Counted from the stretch's first letter, positions 34,021-42,532 are shown. The stretch is 43,237 nt of DNA from Bacteroidota bacterium (GCA_018268075.1 JAFDXH010000061.1:1-43237), one strand, 5' to 3'. Program-made: numbers and translations. The notes: generated from the sequence alone by a model not told the origin.

Positions 34021-34482
34021 TTAAATAAGTTTTTGAAAAATGTGCTGCTCCTCATAATCAATTTTAAATTTTTTTAAAAAATCCACGTACTCATCTAAAA
34101 ATGTTTGCTTCTTATGATGTGCCTCCTGATTCTGTACATATTTATACACGCGATCAATTTGTGACTGCGCATAAGAAAATACGCCATATCCATCCTGCCA
34201 TCCGAAATGCTCTTTCGTTAGTTTATTATCATTGATATATTTCGATGATTTTGCTTTTACAGTTTTCATTAATTCTGAAACAGAAACAACAGGCTTCAAA
34301 CCAAGAAAACAATGCACATGATCCTCTACTCCATTTACTATTATGGTTTTGCAATTGGATTCATTGATCAGGTTACCAATTACACCCCAAACAACACTGC
34401 GCCATTCCTTATCCAAAACAGCTTCCCTGTACTTCACTGCAAAAACAGTTTGCAGATAAATTTGATGATAGGTTTGTGACAT
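34021..34482 (-). CDS. REP-associated tyrosine transposase, IS200-like Y1 family (RAYT2)
   Basis: This 153-residue Y1 HUH protein has the motif H55-V56-H57 (VEDHVHCFLGL) and the nucleophile Tyr in VYKYVQNQEAHHKK (Y115). Other family marks are YLQTVFAVKYRE, LMKTVKAKSSKYI and FGWQDGYGVFSYAQSQ. It is clearly related to RAYT1 but diverged over most of its length (HVH instead of HCH, different N-terminus). It is flanked by family-B palindromes rather than the GGCTAAAGCC family that surrounds RAYT1. No IS ends or target duplication are seen. The catalytic residues are intact, so activity on family-B REPs is plausible. Confidence 0.92.
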   Translation of the reverse strand: MSQTYHQIYLQTVFAVKYREAVLDKEWRSVVWGVIGNLINESNCKTIIVNGVEDHVHCFLGLKPVVSVSELMKTVKAKSSKYINDNKLTKEHFGWQDGYGVFSYAQSQIDRVYKYVQNQEAHHKKQTFLDEYVDFLKKFKIDYEEQHIFQKLI

Positions 34483-35081
34483 GGTATTTATTTTTGATTA
34501 TTATTCATTAATTGCAACGGGTTAAACCCGTTGTTAGAAAATCGAACCGATGCTACGCATCTGCAAAATACTCAGTAGCATTTACAGAGTCTTCACATGC
34601 AGAGCCAGAGGCTCGGTTCTGTTTAGTAACACTGGGTTTCAACCCAGTGTGAACTACGTATCTACCAATCGGCAACGGGTTAAAACCCGTTGTTATGATA
34701 CAGAGCCGCTGCTAAGCATCTTCATGCCACTCTCTATCCCTCACATCTTTCCTTTGCAGAGCCGTTAGGCTCGATTTCATTTGATACCACAGGGTTTCAG
34801 CCTTGTGTGAAACCCGCCTATCTATCTGCAACTGGTTGAAACCTGTTGTTAGAAAATCGAACCGATGCTATGCATCTACAGGCCTTTCTATCACTACCAA
34901 TTTTCCTTTGCAGAGCCGTTAGGCTCGATTTCATTTTGTACCACAGGGTTTCAACCCTGTGTAAATTACAATATCGAACTGATGCTATACTTCTGCAAAC
35001 TATTCCCTGTCCCTCACAATTTTCTTTTGCAGAGCCGTTAGGCTCGATTCTGTTTTCGAACACAGGGTTTTAACCCGGTGT
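34483..35081. repeat. Family-B REP array upstream of RAYT2
   Basis: Three palindrome types alternate here. B1 (CACAGGGTTTCAACCCTGTG) is at 34629-34650 (as ACACTGGGTTTCAACCCAGTGT split over two arms), 34789-34809, 34942-34961 and 35061-35081. B2 (CAACGGGTTAAAACCCGTTG) is at 34515-34533, 34673-34692 and 34829-34848. B3 (GAGCCGTTAGGCTC) is at 34602-34614 (variant), 34759-34772, 34913-34926 and 35032-35045. B3 copies are followed by GATTTC and preceded by TTGCA; other pieces (AATCGAACCGATGCTACGCA) are their partly inverted partners. No gene is present. Confidence 0.85.
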
Positions 35082-35133
35082 CATAATCCTGTACCATAAT
35101 CCCGTGCCATAATCCCGTGCAAAGATCCCGTGC
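35082..35133. repeat. 13-bp tandem repeat, four units
   Basis: CATAATCCTGTAC, CATAATCCCGTGC, CATAATCCCGTGC and AAAGATCCCGTGC follow one another without a gap, ending 8 bases before the amidohydrolase stop at 35142. The first unit begins within the last family-B palindrome. It looks like recent slippage. Confidence 0.85.
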
Positions 35134-35141
35134 CTAACCTG

Positions 35142-36596
35142 TCAATAAAACCCAACTTTGCCTCTCACCGATTCGAACATCTTTTTTGAATCGTAACCTA
35201 CACCGTTTTTAAACACCCATTCTACTTTTCTTATGTCGCTGATATTTTTGGATGGATCGCCGTCAATGATGAGCAGGTCTGCATTTTTACCTACTTCAAT
35301 GGTTCCAATCTTTTTTTCAAACCCCAAAGTGATTGCTCCGTTTAATGTGGCAATTTTTATTGCCTGCAATGGCGTAAAGCCATCAGCTTCTACCAACAAT
35401 TCAATGGCGCGCCAATTTCCCAGACCGGCTATGATGCCGCCATCGCCTGTGGGGTCGGTACCTACCGAAAGCAAACCGCCCATATCATAAAACATTTTTT
35501 CCATCCTGGCATTATTGGTAAATGCATTGTTAAGCATTGTTGCTACCTGCGGCGTTGTTGCTTTTAATGATTCTATAAAGGCAAATTGTTTTAAGTAATA
35601 ATCCCTGTTATCCGGCGAAAACATTTCCAATAAATTTTCAGAAGGCGCTTTATACTTTGCTGATAAATCTTCCAGTACAGCTAATGTAGAAGTAACACCA
35701 ACTTTTTTATTTATTAAAAACTGCATCAGGCTTTTTACGCTGTCACCTTCAGGATTGAGGCCGGCAATAGATTGTAGGCCACTTGCCGGACAGGCATTTT
35801 CTATTTTGCCTTTTACAAAATCGGTACTTTCCATAAAGCCATGTTCTAAATGGTCTATACCTATTTCCGCCGCCTCACGATAAGTAACAGCGCATAGATG
35901 AGCCGTTACTTTCAAATGTCTTTTATGAGCCGCTTCGATGGCTGCTCTTAAAGTGGGTTGGTCAATATTCATATAACCTTTGAAAGAAGTAAAACCCTGG
36001 TCAGCCCAATAATTCACAAATTTTATAGCATCTTCCGGGCTTTTCAATTCATTCATCTGTTCGAACTGTGAATTCTGCCCCTGCATGTAAGGCGCTGTTA
36101 ATTCAATCGAAGGCCCGGGAACTATTCCTGCATCAATATCTTTTTTTATCCGGATATCTGAATAAGGCTCAATGCAGCCGGTGGTGCGGATGGTAGTGGC
36201 GCCACATGCAAGGTACAAGCGTGGAAAAGTTACCGGCACTTGTCTTAGATTGAGGTTTTGTGGCGTTCTGGAAAATGCAGAAATGTATATATGTTCATGC
36301 GTCATCACCAGCCCGGGCATCAGGGTTTTGCCATTCAAATCTATTGTTTTAGCGCCTTTTGGAACATTGGCTTTTGCATCATCGCCTACCCAATCAATTT
36401 TGCCATTGCTAATGATAACCGTTTGATGAGGCCTGGCCGCATTGCCTGTGCCATCAATTAATAAAGCATTTTTAAAAATCGTAACCGGATCATTGTAATC
36501 AATAAACTTTTTAGTTTCAACGCTGAATGCTGTTTGGGCAAATGCGGTTGCAGTAAACAAACAAATAATGATAAAAAGAATGGTTGATTTTTTCAT
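35142..36596 (-). CDS. Secreted amidohydrolase, imidazolonepropionase-like
   Basis: This 484-residue protein has a signal peptide (ILFIIICLFTATAFAQ). The TIM-barrel amidohydrolase site is visible: H100-E-H102 (MTHEHIYIS) in the HxH position, K206 (SFKGYM) as the likely carboxylated Lys, H233 (AHLCAV), H252 (HLEHGF) and the Asp of GTDPTGDGG. The C-terminal GKNADLLIIDGDPSKNISDI closes the beta-sandwich. Exported members of this subfamily include prolidase-like and Xaa-Arg dipeptidase enzymes, which hydrolyse dipeptides or N-acyl amino acids. The APC permease gene lies 71 bases upstream, so hydrolysis outside and amino-acid uptake may be paired. Confidence 0.9.
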   Translation of the reverse strand: MKKSTILFIIICLFTATAFAQTAFSVETKKFIDYNDPVTIFKNALLIDGTGNAARPHQTVIISNGKIDWVGDDAKANVPKGAKTIDLNGKTLMPGLVMTHEHIYISAFSRTPQNLNLRQVPVTFPRLYLACGATTIRTTGCIEPYSDIRIKKDIDAGIVPGPSIELTAPYMQGQNSQFEQMNELKSPEDAIKFVNYWADQGFTSFKGYMNIDQPTLRAAIEAAHKRHLKVTAHLCAVTYREAAEIGIDHLEHGFMESTDFVKGKIENACPASGLQSIAGLNPEGDSVKSLMQFLINKKVGVTSTLAVLEDLSAKYKAPSENLLEMFSPDNRDYYLKQFAFIESLKATTPQVATMLNNAFTNNARMEKMFYDMGGLLSVGTDPTGDGGIIAGLGNWRAIELLVEADGFTPLQAIKIATLNGAITLGFEKKIGTIEVGKNADLLIIDGDPSKNISDIRKVEWVFKNGVGYDSKKMFESVRGKVGFY

Positions 36597-36667
36597 TTTA
36601 ATTTATTTTTATTATCAATTGTTTTTCAAATTGAGATTGAAAATATGACTTCTCGGCAACTTTTATT

Positions 36668-38023
36668 TTAGATTCCATTTTCAATATTCACTATTTCAGT
36701 ATTTAATTCCATTTCATCGCTTCCTTTCTTTTTAAAACTATTTAATCCCAAATACAAAATGGTAGCTGCCACAAAAAAAACAACTACACTGATCATCTCG
36801 TTAGCTTTTAAATGATATAAGAAAAATAGGCAGATACCAACCGATAATACAGGCACAATTTTTCCGCCCGGAATAGTAAATCCTCTATCTTTCATATCAG
36901 GCATTCTTCTATACTTTAGCACAGCAAGCGAAACAGCCATATAGCTAAGAAGCGCCCCGGCAACTGTGAATTCTGCAAGTATTCTAAAGCCACCAAATGC
37001 AGCAAACAAAAAACCCAGCGTAGCAAAACATAAAATGGATAGATAAGGTGTTGCGTATTTTTTGTGTACTTTTTGCAAAATGTTGATGGGCAAAACTCCA
37101 TCTCGTGTTACGGCAAACAAACTTCTTGGAACATTTAAGATGGTACCACCAATATTACCAAACATAGAAATGGCGGTACTTATTAGAATAAATCTAAAAC
37201 CAAAAGAGCCAAAAATAATTTGTGCTGTAGCAGCAAGTGGTGTCGCTATTTCTTTGGAAAGATTATTGCCCAATACACCCTGAGCAATCGTTTGAATAGC
37301 GATATAAAAAATAATTAGGAAAATCACACTGATTAATACTGCACGAGGTACAGTACGACCTGGTTGCTTAATTTCTCCACCAACGGATAACCCTGTTTCA
37401 CCACCTAAATAGGCAAAAAATAAAATCAATGAAGCGTCGCCTACTTGCTGATAGCCAGGCAATGCAGCCCACTTCAGATTATCAAAGTTTACATAGAATA
37501 TACCAAAGATGATGAATAAAATGAGTGGAAGCAATTTGGCTACGGTAAGAAATTTAACCATTCCTACTCCTTGTCTCACACCCAGTATATTGATTAGTGC
37601 AAAACCAAAATATAATAAACTAAAAAAAATAATTTTAAAAAAAATGTTTTGAAGGATTGGGAAAAAAGCAGCTAACGTATCGAATAGTGCATTACCAACT
37701 GCAGCGACAGCACATATAGTTGCGATAAACATAGTCAGAAAAATTAAAAACCCGGGATACTTGCCAAAAGCCGTTTCTACATAAGTATAAGCCCCGCCAG
37801 ATTTAGTCACCTTGCTGCCAACTTCGGCAAAACAAAGCATAATCAGCATCATTAAAATTCCACAAAAAGCATAAGCAATGATTGAGGCCGGCCCTAAAAT
37901 TCCGGCAACAATTGCAGGTAACACAAATATTCCAGAGCCTATGATTATATTTACCATATTGGCAGAAAGCCCCCAAATTCCAATTTCTCTTTTTAAGCCT
38001 TCGTCTGTGTTTGTATCTGGCAT
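36668..38023 (-). CDS. APC-superfamily amino-acid permease (second copy)
   Basis: This 451-residue protein follows the same plan as the permease at 30186-31505: ANMVNIIIGSGIFVLPAIVA, CFAEVGSKVTKSGGAYTYVETAFGKYPG, FFAYLGGETGLSVGGEIKQPGRTVP and NVPRSLFAVTRDGVLP. About 12 membrane segments are visible and the C-terminus is short and acidic. The two copies are well diverged, so the duplication is old or the second was acquired separately. It stands directly upstream of the secreted amidohydrolase (71-base gap). The GGETGLS substitution in helix 6, where the other has GFEVALG, suggests a different substrate. Confidence 0.9.
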   Translation of the reverse strand: MPDTNTDEGLKREIGIWGLSANMVNIIIGSGIFVLPAIVAGILGPASIIAYAFCGILMMLIMLCFAEVGSKVTKSGGAYTYVETAFGKYPGFLIFLTMFIATICAVAAVGNALFDTLAAFFPILQNIFFKIIFFSLLYFGFALINILGVRQGVGMVKFLTVAKLLPLILFIIFGIFYVNFDNLKWAALPGYQQVGDASLILFFAYLGGETGLSVGGEIKQPGRTVPRAVLISVIFLIIFYIAIQTIAQGVLGNNLSKEIATPLAATAQIIFGSFGFRFILISTAISMFGNIGGTILNVPRSLFAVTRDGVLPINILQKVHKKYATPYLSILCFATLGFLFAAFGGFRILAEFTVAGALLSYMAVSLAVLKYRRMPDMKDRGFTIPGGKIVPVLSVGICLFFLYHLKANEMISVVVFFVAATILYLGLNSFKKKGSDEMELNTEIVNIENGI

Positions 38024-38142
38024 AGTTGTTTTGGTTTATTTAGAAACAAAAGATTTTATTGGGTATCCGCTTTACTTATGAATGATATTGATGCTGGTCT
38101 ATATTTATCTAAATCCAAATTTCTACAATACTCTTTTTTAAA

Positions 38143-38172
38143 AATCTGGCAGGTTTTAATGCCTGCCAGATT
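38143..38172 (-). terminator. Hairpin, probable terminator after the two-domain secreted protein
   Basis: AATCTGGCAGG (38143-38153) and CCTGCCAGATT (38162-38172) form an 11-base-pair stem with an 8-base loop, 45 bases past the stop at 38217. On the minus strand it is followed by a short T-run. A related imperfect hairpin with CTGACAGG/CCTGCCAG arms lies at about 40864-40880, so this may be a dispersed element used as terminator. Confidence 0.62.
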
Positions 38173-38216
38173 ATAATTTTATAGTGAGTTAATTTTTCTG
38201 AAAACTTAAATCAATA

Positions 38217-38945
38217 TTAGTTTGACAGATCAGCATTTAGAGTGTATATATATGACCACATTTGATCCACTGAACTTAAGAATTTTGCCCTGAGCGCATC
38301 TGCAGCTTTTTTGCCATTTACCTTTTCGAATACTTTCCATACACCATCCTCATTTTTATCTAATTCCCCAAAGCCTTTGTATGGTACAGTTACAAAATAA
38401 TTGGGTGCGTCTGGTGCGCCACCCATTACATGGTACCAAAACCCACGGCTGTTTCCTTCTGTGCTTTTCATTGCTGCTTCTACCCCCTTGATTACTTCCA
38501 TGAAATCTGTTGAATTTTTAGTCTTAAATGAGGTAACCCAAATCACCTTAATACCGTCCAGTGGTGGCCGGCTTAGCTCAGGAATCCCCTGTGCTATGTC
38601 ATACTCTATACTTTCTACATAGGGCATAATAAAATTAACTACAGTCTGCTGGCATGCGTCGCCGGCTGCATCTTTTTTATCCATGTCTGCCCATTTAGCC
38701 ATATTACCTGTAAGTACATACACATTGCCTTTGCCCTGTACCCGATGCCAGATATTCCAATGGTCGGTTCCTTTATTTTTGAGATAACATTCTTTGTAAA
38801 GTTTTACCCCTTCCAGAAATTGGGCATCATGCCCTTGTTTTACAGTTATTTCTGTTATGTTCATTAAGGTGCCGGCATTATCCTGTGCTGTTGTAGCCAA
38901 AGGCAATAGCAGCATGAGGTATATAATATTTTTTAAAAATTTCAT
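38217..38945 (-). CDS. Secreted protein with two similar halves (dimeric alpha-beta barrel-like)
   Basis: This 242-residue protein has a signal peptide (IIYLMLLLPLATTAQ). The mature part seems to be an internal duplication: the first half has FLEGVKLYKECYLKNKGTD, WNIWHRVQGKGNVYVLTGNM and AKWADMDKKD; the second has FMEVIKGVEAAMKSTEGNS, FWYHVMGGAPDAPNYFVTVP and FGELDKNEDG. Each half gives the alpha/beta pattern of a dimeric alpha-beta barrel (ABM/EthD-like) domain, so the protein may be a pseudo-dimer. No known name is recognised. It lies between the SnoaL-like lipoprotein gene, 319 bases upstream, and the second APC permease downstream. Function unknown. Confidence 0.78.
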   Translation of the reverse strand: MKFLKNIIYLMLLLPLATTAQDNAGTLMNITEITVKQGHDAQFLEGVKLYKECYLKNKGTDHWNIWHRVQGKGNVYVLTGNMAKWADMDKKDAAGDACQQTVVNFIMPYVESIEYDIAQGIPELSRPPLDGIKVIWVTSFKTKNSTDFMEVIKGVEAAMKSTEGNSRGFWYHVMGGAPDAPNYFVTVPYKGFGELDKNEDGVWKVFEKVNGKKAADALRAKFLSSVDQMWSYIYTLNADLSN

Positions 38946-39140
38946 GATGATTTGTTTTTTTTTGATTGTGAATATTTGATTGGGTTAATTAATGTTTGTG
39001 TTTGATAGGGTTTTTACTTTCAGTTTATTTCCATCATTGCATTGAAATGGCGCTGGCCCATATTAGGGTGGAATGAGCCATGGTAAACCATCTATTTTGT
39101 AATTGTAATAAATGAATGTGCTTGTCATTTTTATGATTCT

Positions 39141-39218
39141 TTAAACACAATGATTTAATGTTTCTCTGGCAGCGATAAAAGAAACGCCTAATTCTTTTTT
39201 TGCCAATGCACTATCGTA
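39141..39218 (-). pseudogene. 3' remnant of a second epimerase gene
   Basis: Reading the minus strand to TAA at 39143-39141 gives YDSALAKKELGVSFIAARET followed by LNHCV. This is the C-terminus of the epimerase at 39873-40808 (there YDSSLAKKELGVSFIAARET, LNHCV) with one substitution over 25 residues. Similarity stops abruptly at about 39218. The rest of the 319-base gap (38946-39264) holds the hairpin at 39231-39252 and nothing else I can name. A duplicated epimerase copy has been lost except for its tail. Confidence 0.85.
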
Positions 39219-39230
39219 ATCTCACCGCCT

Positions 39231-39252
39231 TGGTTCGTGTCTTCACGAACCA
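39231..39252. repeat. Palindrome after the SnoaL-like gene
   Basis: TGGTTCGTG (39231-39239) and CACGAACCA (39244-39252) form a perfect 9-base-pair stem with the loop TCTT, 12 bases past the stop at 39265. There is no T-run on the minus side. It separates the SnoaL-like gene from the epimerase remnant and may be a REP-like element or a transcript-end stabiliser. Confidence 0.65.
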
Positions 39253-39264
39253 CAACAATACCTT

Positions 39265-39780
39265 TTAATTCTTCACACCCTCTTTCAGTTGTCTTTTGTA
39301 TTCATTCTCATCAAAACCGCCGTTAGATTCTGTAATCAAACCATCACTATTAAACCGTAATATTTCAACGCCGCTAATCTTTACTTTTTTGCCTGTGCCA
39401 TTCGGGCCAGTATTCGTTCCCGTTAGCGTCCAGTGAAACTCAATTCCTTTAGATGTTGTTGACAAACTATCACATACCACGAGCATATCAGGAAAGGCCG
39501 TCATATAGCTTTGCGCTACCTTTGCAATGGCATCGCGGCCAACTGCAGGCGTTCCGTTGTTTACAATTTGAGAACCGTCAGGTGCAAAGAAATTTGCATG
39601 AGCTTCTGCATTTTGTCCTGACCATGCTGCAGCATATCTTTTTCCAAAATCATTTCCAATATTTTCTTTCATAGTATCTTCATTTTTTAATTCTGGCAAA
39701 GTTTCAGAGTTCATTTTTTTCAGTGAATTGTTACAGCCAATGCTTAATAATATTATGGTCGTAATAGCGGCTATTCTCAT
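39265..39780 (-). CDS. SnoaL-like (NTF2 fold) lipoprotein
   Basis: The start is placed at ATG 39780-39778 because MRIAAITTIILLSIGCNN is a compact lipoprotein signal; an upstream ATG at 39855 adds 25 non-signal residues. The mature part is one NTF2 domain: FGKRYAAAWSGQNAEAHANF, FAPDGSQIVNNGTPAVGRD, AIAKVAQSYMTAFPDMLVVC, IEFHWTLTGTNTGPNGTGKK and VEILRFNSDGLITES. TGTNTGPNGTGK is characteristic of SnoaL-like/ester-cyclase proteins that keep a polar pocket. It follows the epimerase closely, with a gap of 92 bases from the epimerase stop. Confidence 0.85.
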   Translation of the reverse strand: MRIAAITTIILLSIGCNNSLKKMNSETLPELKNEDTMKENIGNDFGKRYAAAWSGQNAEAHANFFAPDGSQIVNNGTPAVGRDAIAKVAQSYMTAFPDMLVVCDSLSTTSKGIEFHWTLTGTNTGPNGTGKKVKISGVEILRFNSDGLITESNGGFDENEYKRQLKEGVKN

Positions 39781-39872
39781 ATTTCGCAGAACCCCCATCC
39801 ATAAGTGCAGAGAATAATGTTTATCAGTAAAACAACAAATAATTCTATTTTTCATTTTGCTCTTTTATTTCT

Positions 39873-40808
39873 TTATACACAATGGTTCAGTGTTTCTCTG
39901 GCAGCGATAAAAGAAACGCCCAATTCTTTTTTTGCTAACGAACTATCATACACTATTGCTGCTTGCGCAAGTGCAGCTTCGTTATTCAGCATCCGGGAAA
40001 TATCAGAAACAGCATAGCTTTCATTGGCGATCAAATAATTTTTTCCATGAATACCTTTTATAGTAGCTGCCTGAAACACCGCTTCTGCCACATCCCGCAC
40101 ATCTATCATCGAAAACCTGGCATCTGTTGCAAACAACATTTCAATAAAAGGGTTAGCCGGTATTTTATTCTTTATCAAATACTGCATGCCGCCAGATGTT
40201 GAGTCGCCTCTGTTAGAAAGTGAATTGCCAACAACCCACGTTGGCGAGATAGAAGTAATTTCAAACGGCAAATCGGGATGCCTATTTATAAAATTTCTAA
40301 CTTCTTGGTCGGCCATAAATTTTGCCTGCGCATACGGATGATCCTGCTCACTGATATAGGGCGTATCCTGTTCCGTAAAAATATGGTTAGTAGGATATGT
40401 TGCCGGGTTCAATGGAAAAGAAGTATTCCATGCGGCTACCGAAGCAATAAACACTACTTTTTTTAAATCTTTTGATGTAGAAATTACTTCCAGAAAATTG
40501 CGTGTACCCTGTACCGTTGGTTCAAACAATTCTGTTTTTGGGTCTTTTACATCTAATAGAAATGGTGTGCCGGCGTGAACCAAAATGTTGCATCCGCTTA
40601 CAAAGTCATTGAGCATTTCTATGTTCCTAACATCGAGTGGATATACTTTTAGATGGTTTGAATTATTAAGCCCCTGCAAATGCTCGTACTTGCTTTTATT
40701 ATCAATATCTGTAGAGGAAACTTTTACCTGGTAATTTTCTTCTAAAAATATTTTGGTGATGTAACTACCGATAAACCCTGCCCCGCCGATGATACCAACA
40801 GCTTGCAT
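39873..40808 (-). CDS. NAD(P)-dependent epimerase/dehydratase (dihydroflavonol-reductase-like extended SDR)
   Basis: This 311-residue cytosolic protein has the Rossmann motif GGAGFIG at residues 8-14, the DV at 59-60, the ILVHAGTPF strand, S123 (FIASVAAW) and the catalytic Y159-x3-K163 (YAQAK). The SPTWVVGNSLSNRGDSTSGG segment and MIDVRDVAEAV are typical of the dihydroflavonol/cinnamoyl-type reductases. It has no signal peptide, unlike its exported neighbours. It lies among NTF2-like genes, and a remnant of a duplicate copy lies at 39141-39218. I infer reduction of a carbonyl or epimerisation of a small metabolite; the substrate is unknown. Confidence 0.9.
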   Translation of the reverse strand: MQAVGIIGGAGFIGSYITKIFLEENYQVKVSSTDIDNKSKYEHLQGLNNSNHLKVYPLDVRNIEMLNDFVSGCNILVHAGTPFLLDVKDPKTELFEPTVQGTRNFLEVISTSKDLKKVVFIASVAAWNTSFPLNPATYPTNHIFTEQDTPYISEQDHPYAQAKFMADQEVRNFINRHPDLPFEITSISPTWVVGNSLSNRGDSTSGGMQYLIKNKIPANPFIEMLFATDARFSMIDVRDVAEAVFQAATIKGIHGKNYLIANESYAVSDISRMLNNEAALAQAAIVYDSSLAKKELGVSFIAARETLNHCV

Positions 40809-40903
40809 GATGTTGTTTTTTATGAAATGATATTAAATGAGCTTGTCTGATAAACCTGACAGGCCACGTACCTGCCAGATTTTGAGCATTAAGATTAATT
40901 CAT

Positions 40904-41848
40904 TTATTTTTCGAGTAACGCTGCGTTGTAGTAGGCCGCTTCAGAAACGATTTTGCCGTTTTCATCAAAATCATCATTAAGGTGCATAGGAAGCACTATA
41001 GCTTTCTTATCTTTTTTGCGAACTAAATTTAGCTTCCACCACGACAATACAGAGCGGCCATTACCCATTTCATATTCTAAGTAATCGGGATAGCCCACAA
41101 TGTCTATACTTTTAATTTCAAAATTGGTTAAGAAGTTTTGCCGGCCTGCTGTTTCTTGAGTTTTAGAATGAGATGAGTCAAAATTAAAATCTGTATTTGA
41201 AAATTTGGCATCGTCCCGATAGGCGCTCATACATTTATCTAAATCACTTTTTCCAAAGGCATACATGGTGCGGCGTATAGTATTTATGTTTTCGTGATGG
41301 TTATAAATTTTGCCGTTGGTTCGGTTGCCTGAATAGCTGGCACGTATTTCATTAATAACAACATCGTTAGAGTAGCCAATAATTTGCCGTATCTTATTTT
41401 CCTTGGTTATATTATAAATGTTATGTGCTGCTGCATCTATTTGAACTCCGGTATGTTTTTCCACACCATCTATCATTATCCAATCCTGTACTACTGTTTC
41501 ATTATTTTTATTGTCCTTTGCATATTCAAGTGCATCGGGATATGAGCCAGGTAAGGGTTTAATAGTAAAATAATCAAGAAATTTTTTATAAGTAAGTAAA
41601 TTGTTGATATACGCCTTTTTATTTACTGCAGGTTCGTTAATGTTGGTAGTAGTACCATTATAACCTTTAAAATCTTCTGTAAGGTAGCTGGCAATTTTTG
41701 CTGAATCGCCGGTTGCTATGGCTTTTTCAAAATCGTTTACTACCGTAATAGCAGGATGTTCAATAAATATGCTTCCATTGTTTTTTTTCTGTGCCGAAGC
41801 CATCAGGCAGCCTGCAAGGGCTGGTATGATAAAAAATGCTTTTTTCAT
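40904..41848 (-). CDS. Secreted protein with two NTF2-like domains
   Basis: This 314-residue protein has a signal peptide (AFFIIPALAGCLMASAQ). Two domains follow. The first (about 30-165) opens IFIEHPAITVVNDFEKAIAT and includes DSAKIASYLTEDFKGYNG and SYPDALEYAKD. The second (about 185-310) has NINTIRRTMYAFGKSDLDKC, YRDDAKF, GYPDYLEYEMGNG, SVLSWWKLNLV and a final VLPMHLNDDFDENGKIVSEA. The GYPDYLEY and SWW motifs recur in the next gene (GYPDYLHY, SWWTW), so these are paralogues and one arose by fusion or duplication. Function unknown. Confidence 0.82.
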   Translation of the reverse strand: MKKAFFIIPALAGCLMASAQKKNNGSIFIEHPAITVVNDFEKAIATGDSAKIASYLTEDFKGYNGTTTNINEPAVNKKAYINNLLTYKKFLDYFTIKPLPGSYPDALEYAKDNKNNETVVQDWIMIDGVEKHTGVQIDAAAHNIYNITKENKIRQIIGYSNDVVINEIRASYSGNRTNGKIYNHHENINTIRRTMYAFGKSDLDKCMSAYRDDAKFSNTDFNFDSSHSKTQETAGRQNFLTNFEIKSIDIVGYPDYLEYEMGNGRSVLSWWKLNLVRKKDKKAIVLPMHLNDDFDENGKIVSEAAYYNAALLEK

Positions 41849-41944
41849 TTTATTTTATTTTTTTTTGAATGTTAGTTGGTATTCCTGGTTTTAAAAACCT
41901 GCTTTGCGACCGGCCACTCATTATGGCCACCGGCTTTTTTCTTC

Positions 41945-41999
41945 GCATTTGTATAAGGGTGGCCAATCTGCGGAAGATTGGCTACCCTTACACAAATGC
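41945..41999. repeat. Long inverted repeat with 25-base arms
   Basis: The arms 41945-41969 (GCATTTGTATAAGGGTGGCC then AATCT) and 41975-41999 match in 23 of 25 positions and leave a 5-base loop. It begins 5 bases past the stop of the gene at 42004. There is no minus-strand T-run beyond it. It could act as a very stable RNA 3' end, or be a miniature element; other copies were not seen in this window. Confidence 0.7.
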
Positions 42000-42003
42000 A
42001 TTT

Positions 42004-42489
42004 TTACATTTCCTCTTTTATTAATTTCGAAAAGTCTCCATATATATATTCTCTTACAATCTTACCAGCCTTATTGAACTCATCAAACATTACCATTGGA
42101 ATTTTCAGCACTTCCCCACTTTTTTTTGCTTTTCCGGTCCATGTCCACCACGATTGTACTATTTTGGCATCTTCTTTTTTGTAATGCAGATAGTCAGGAT
42201 ATCCCATGGGTACCTGCTTTACATCATCGAAATACACAAAGTCTTTCTTCCATGAATTCATAGCATCTGCTATCGGTATAAATTTTTCCATTCCTGATGA
42301 CCACCATTTAGCAGTATCAGAGTAAATATTTTTAACGGTAGCCCAATCCTGCGCCGCGTAGGCGTCGTTACTTTTGTTGATTACATCTATGTATGGATGT
42401 TTAATGTAAATGGTGCCATTTAACTCCTGTTGGCAAAAAGCGGTTAATCCAAAAAGGAAAAACGCTGCTGATAAAATTGCTTTTTTCAT
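42004..42489 (-). CDS. Secreted NTF2-like protein, paralogue of the two-domain neighbour
   Basis: This 161-residue protein has a signal peptide (AILSAAFFLFGLTAFCQ) and a single NTF2-like domain: IYIKHPYIDVINKSNDAYAA, WATVKNIYSDTAKWWSSG, MGYPDYLHYKKED, IVQSWWTWTG and IPMVMFDEFNKAGKIVREYI. IYIKHPYIDVIN matches IFIEHPAITVVN at the start of the next gene's first domain, and GYPDYLHY matches its second. It stands between two NTF2-like genes on one strand (43-base gap upstream). No catalytic residues are evident. Confidence 0.83.
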   Translation of the reverse strand: MKKAILSAAFFLFGLTAFCQQELNGTIYIKHPYIDVINKSNDAYAAQDWATVKNIYSDTAKWWSSGMEKFIPIADAMNSWKKDFVYFDDVKQVPMGYPDYLHYKKEDAKIVQSWWTWTGKAKKSGEVLKIPMVMFDEFNKAGKIVREYIYGDFSKLIKEEM

Positions 42490-42532
42490 TTTGTTTGTTT
42501 TTTTAATGAATAATTGTTTATGATTGTCTGGG

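Noticed and set aside
34483-35081. Possible CRISPR array
   Set aside because: The repeats are palindromes of three kinds at irregular distances with no constant spacer length and no cas genes.
41908-41940. Plus-strand intrinsic terminator (GC hairpin before TTTTTT)
   Set aside because: Only about five base pairs form without a bulge, and no plus-strand gene exists to be terminated.
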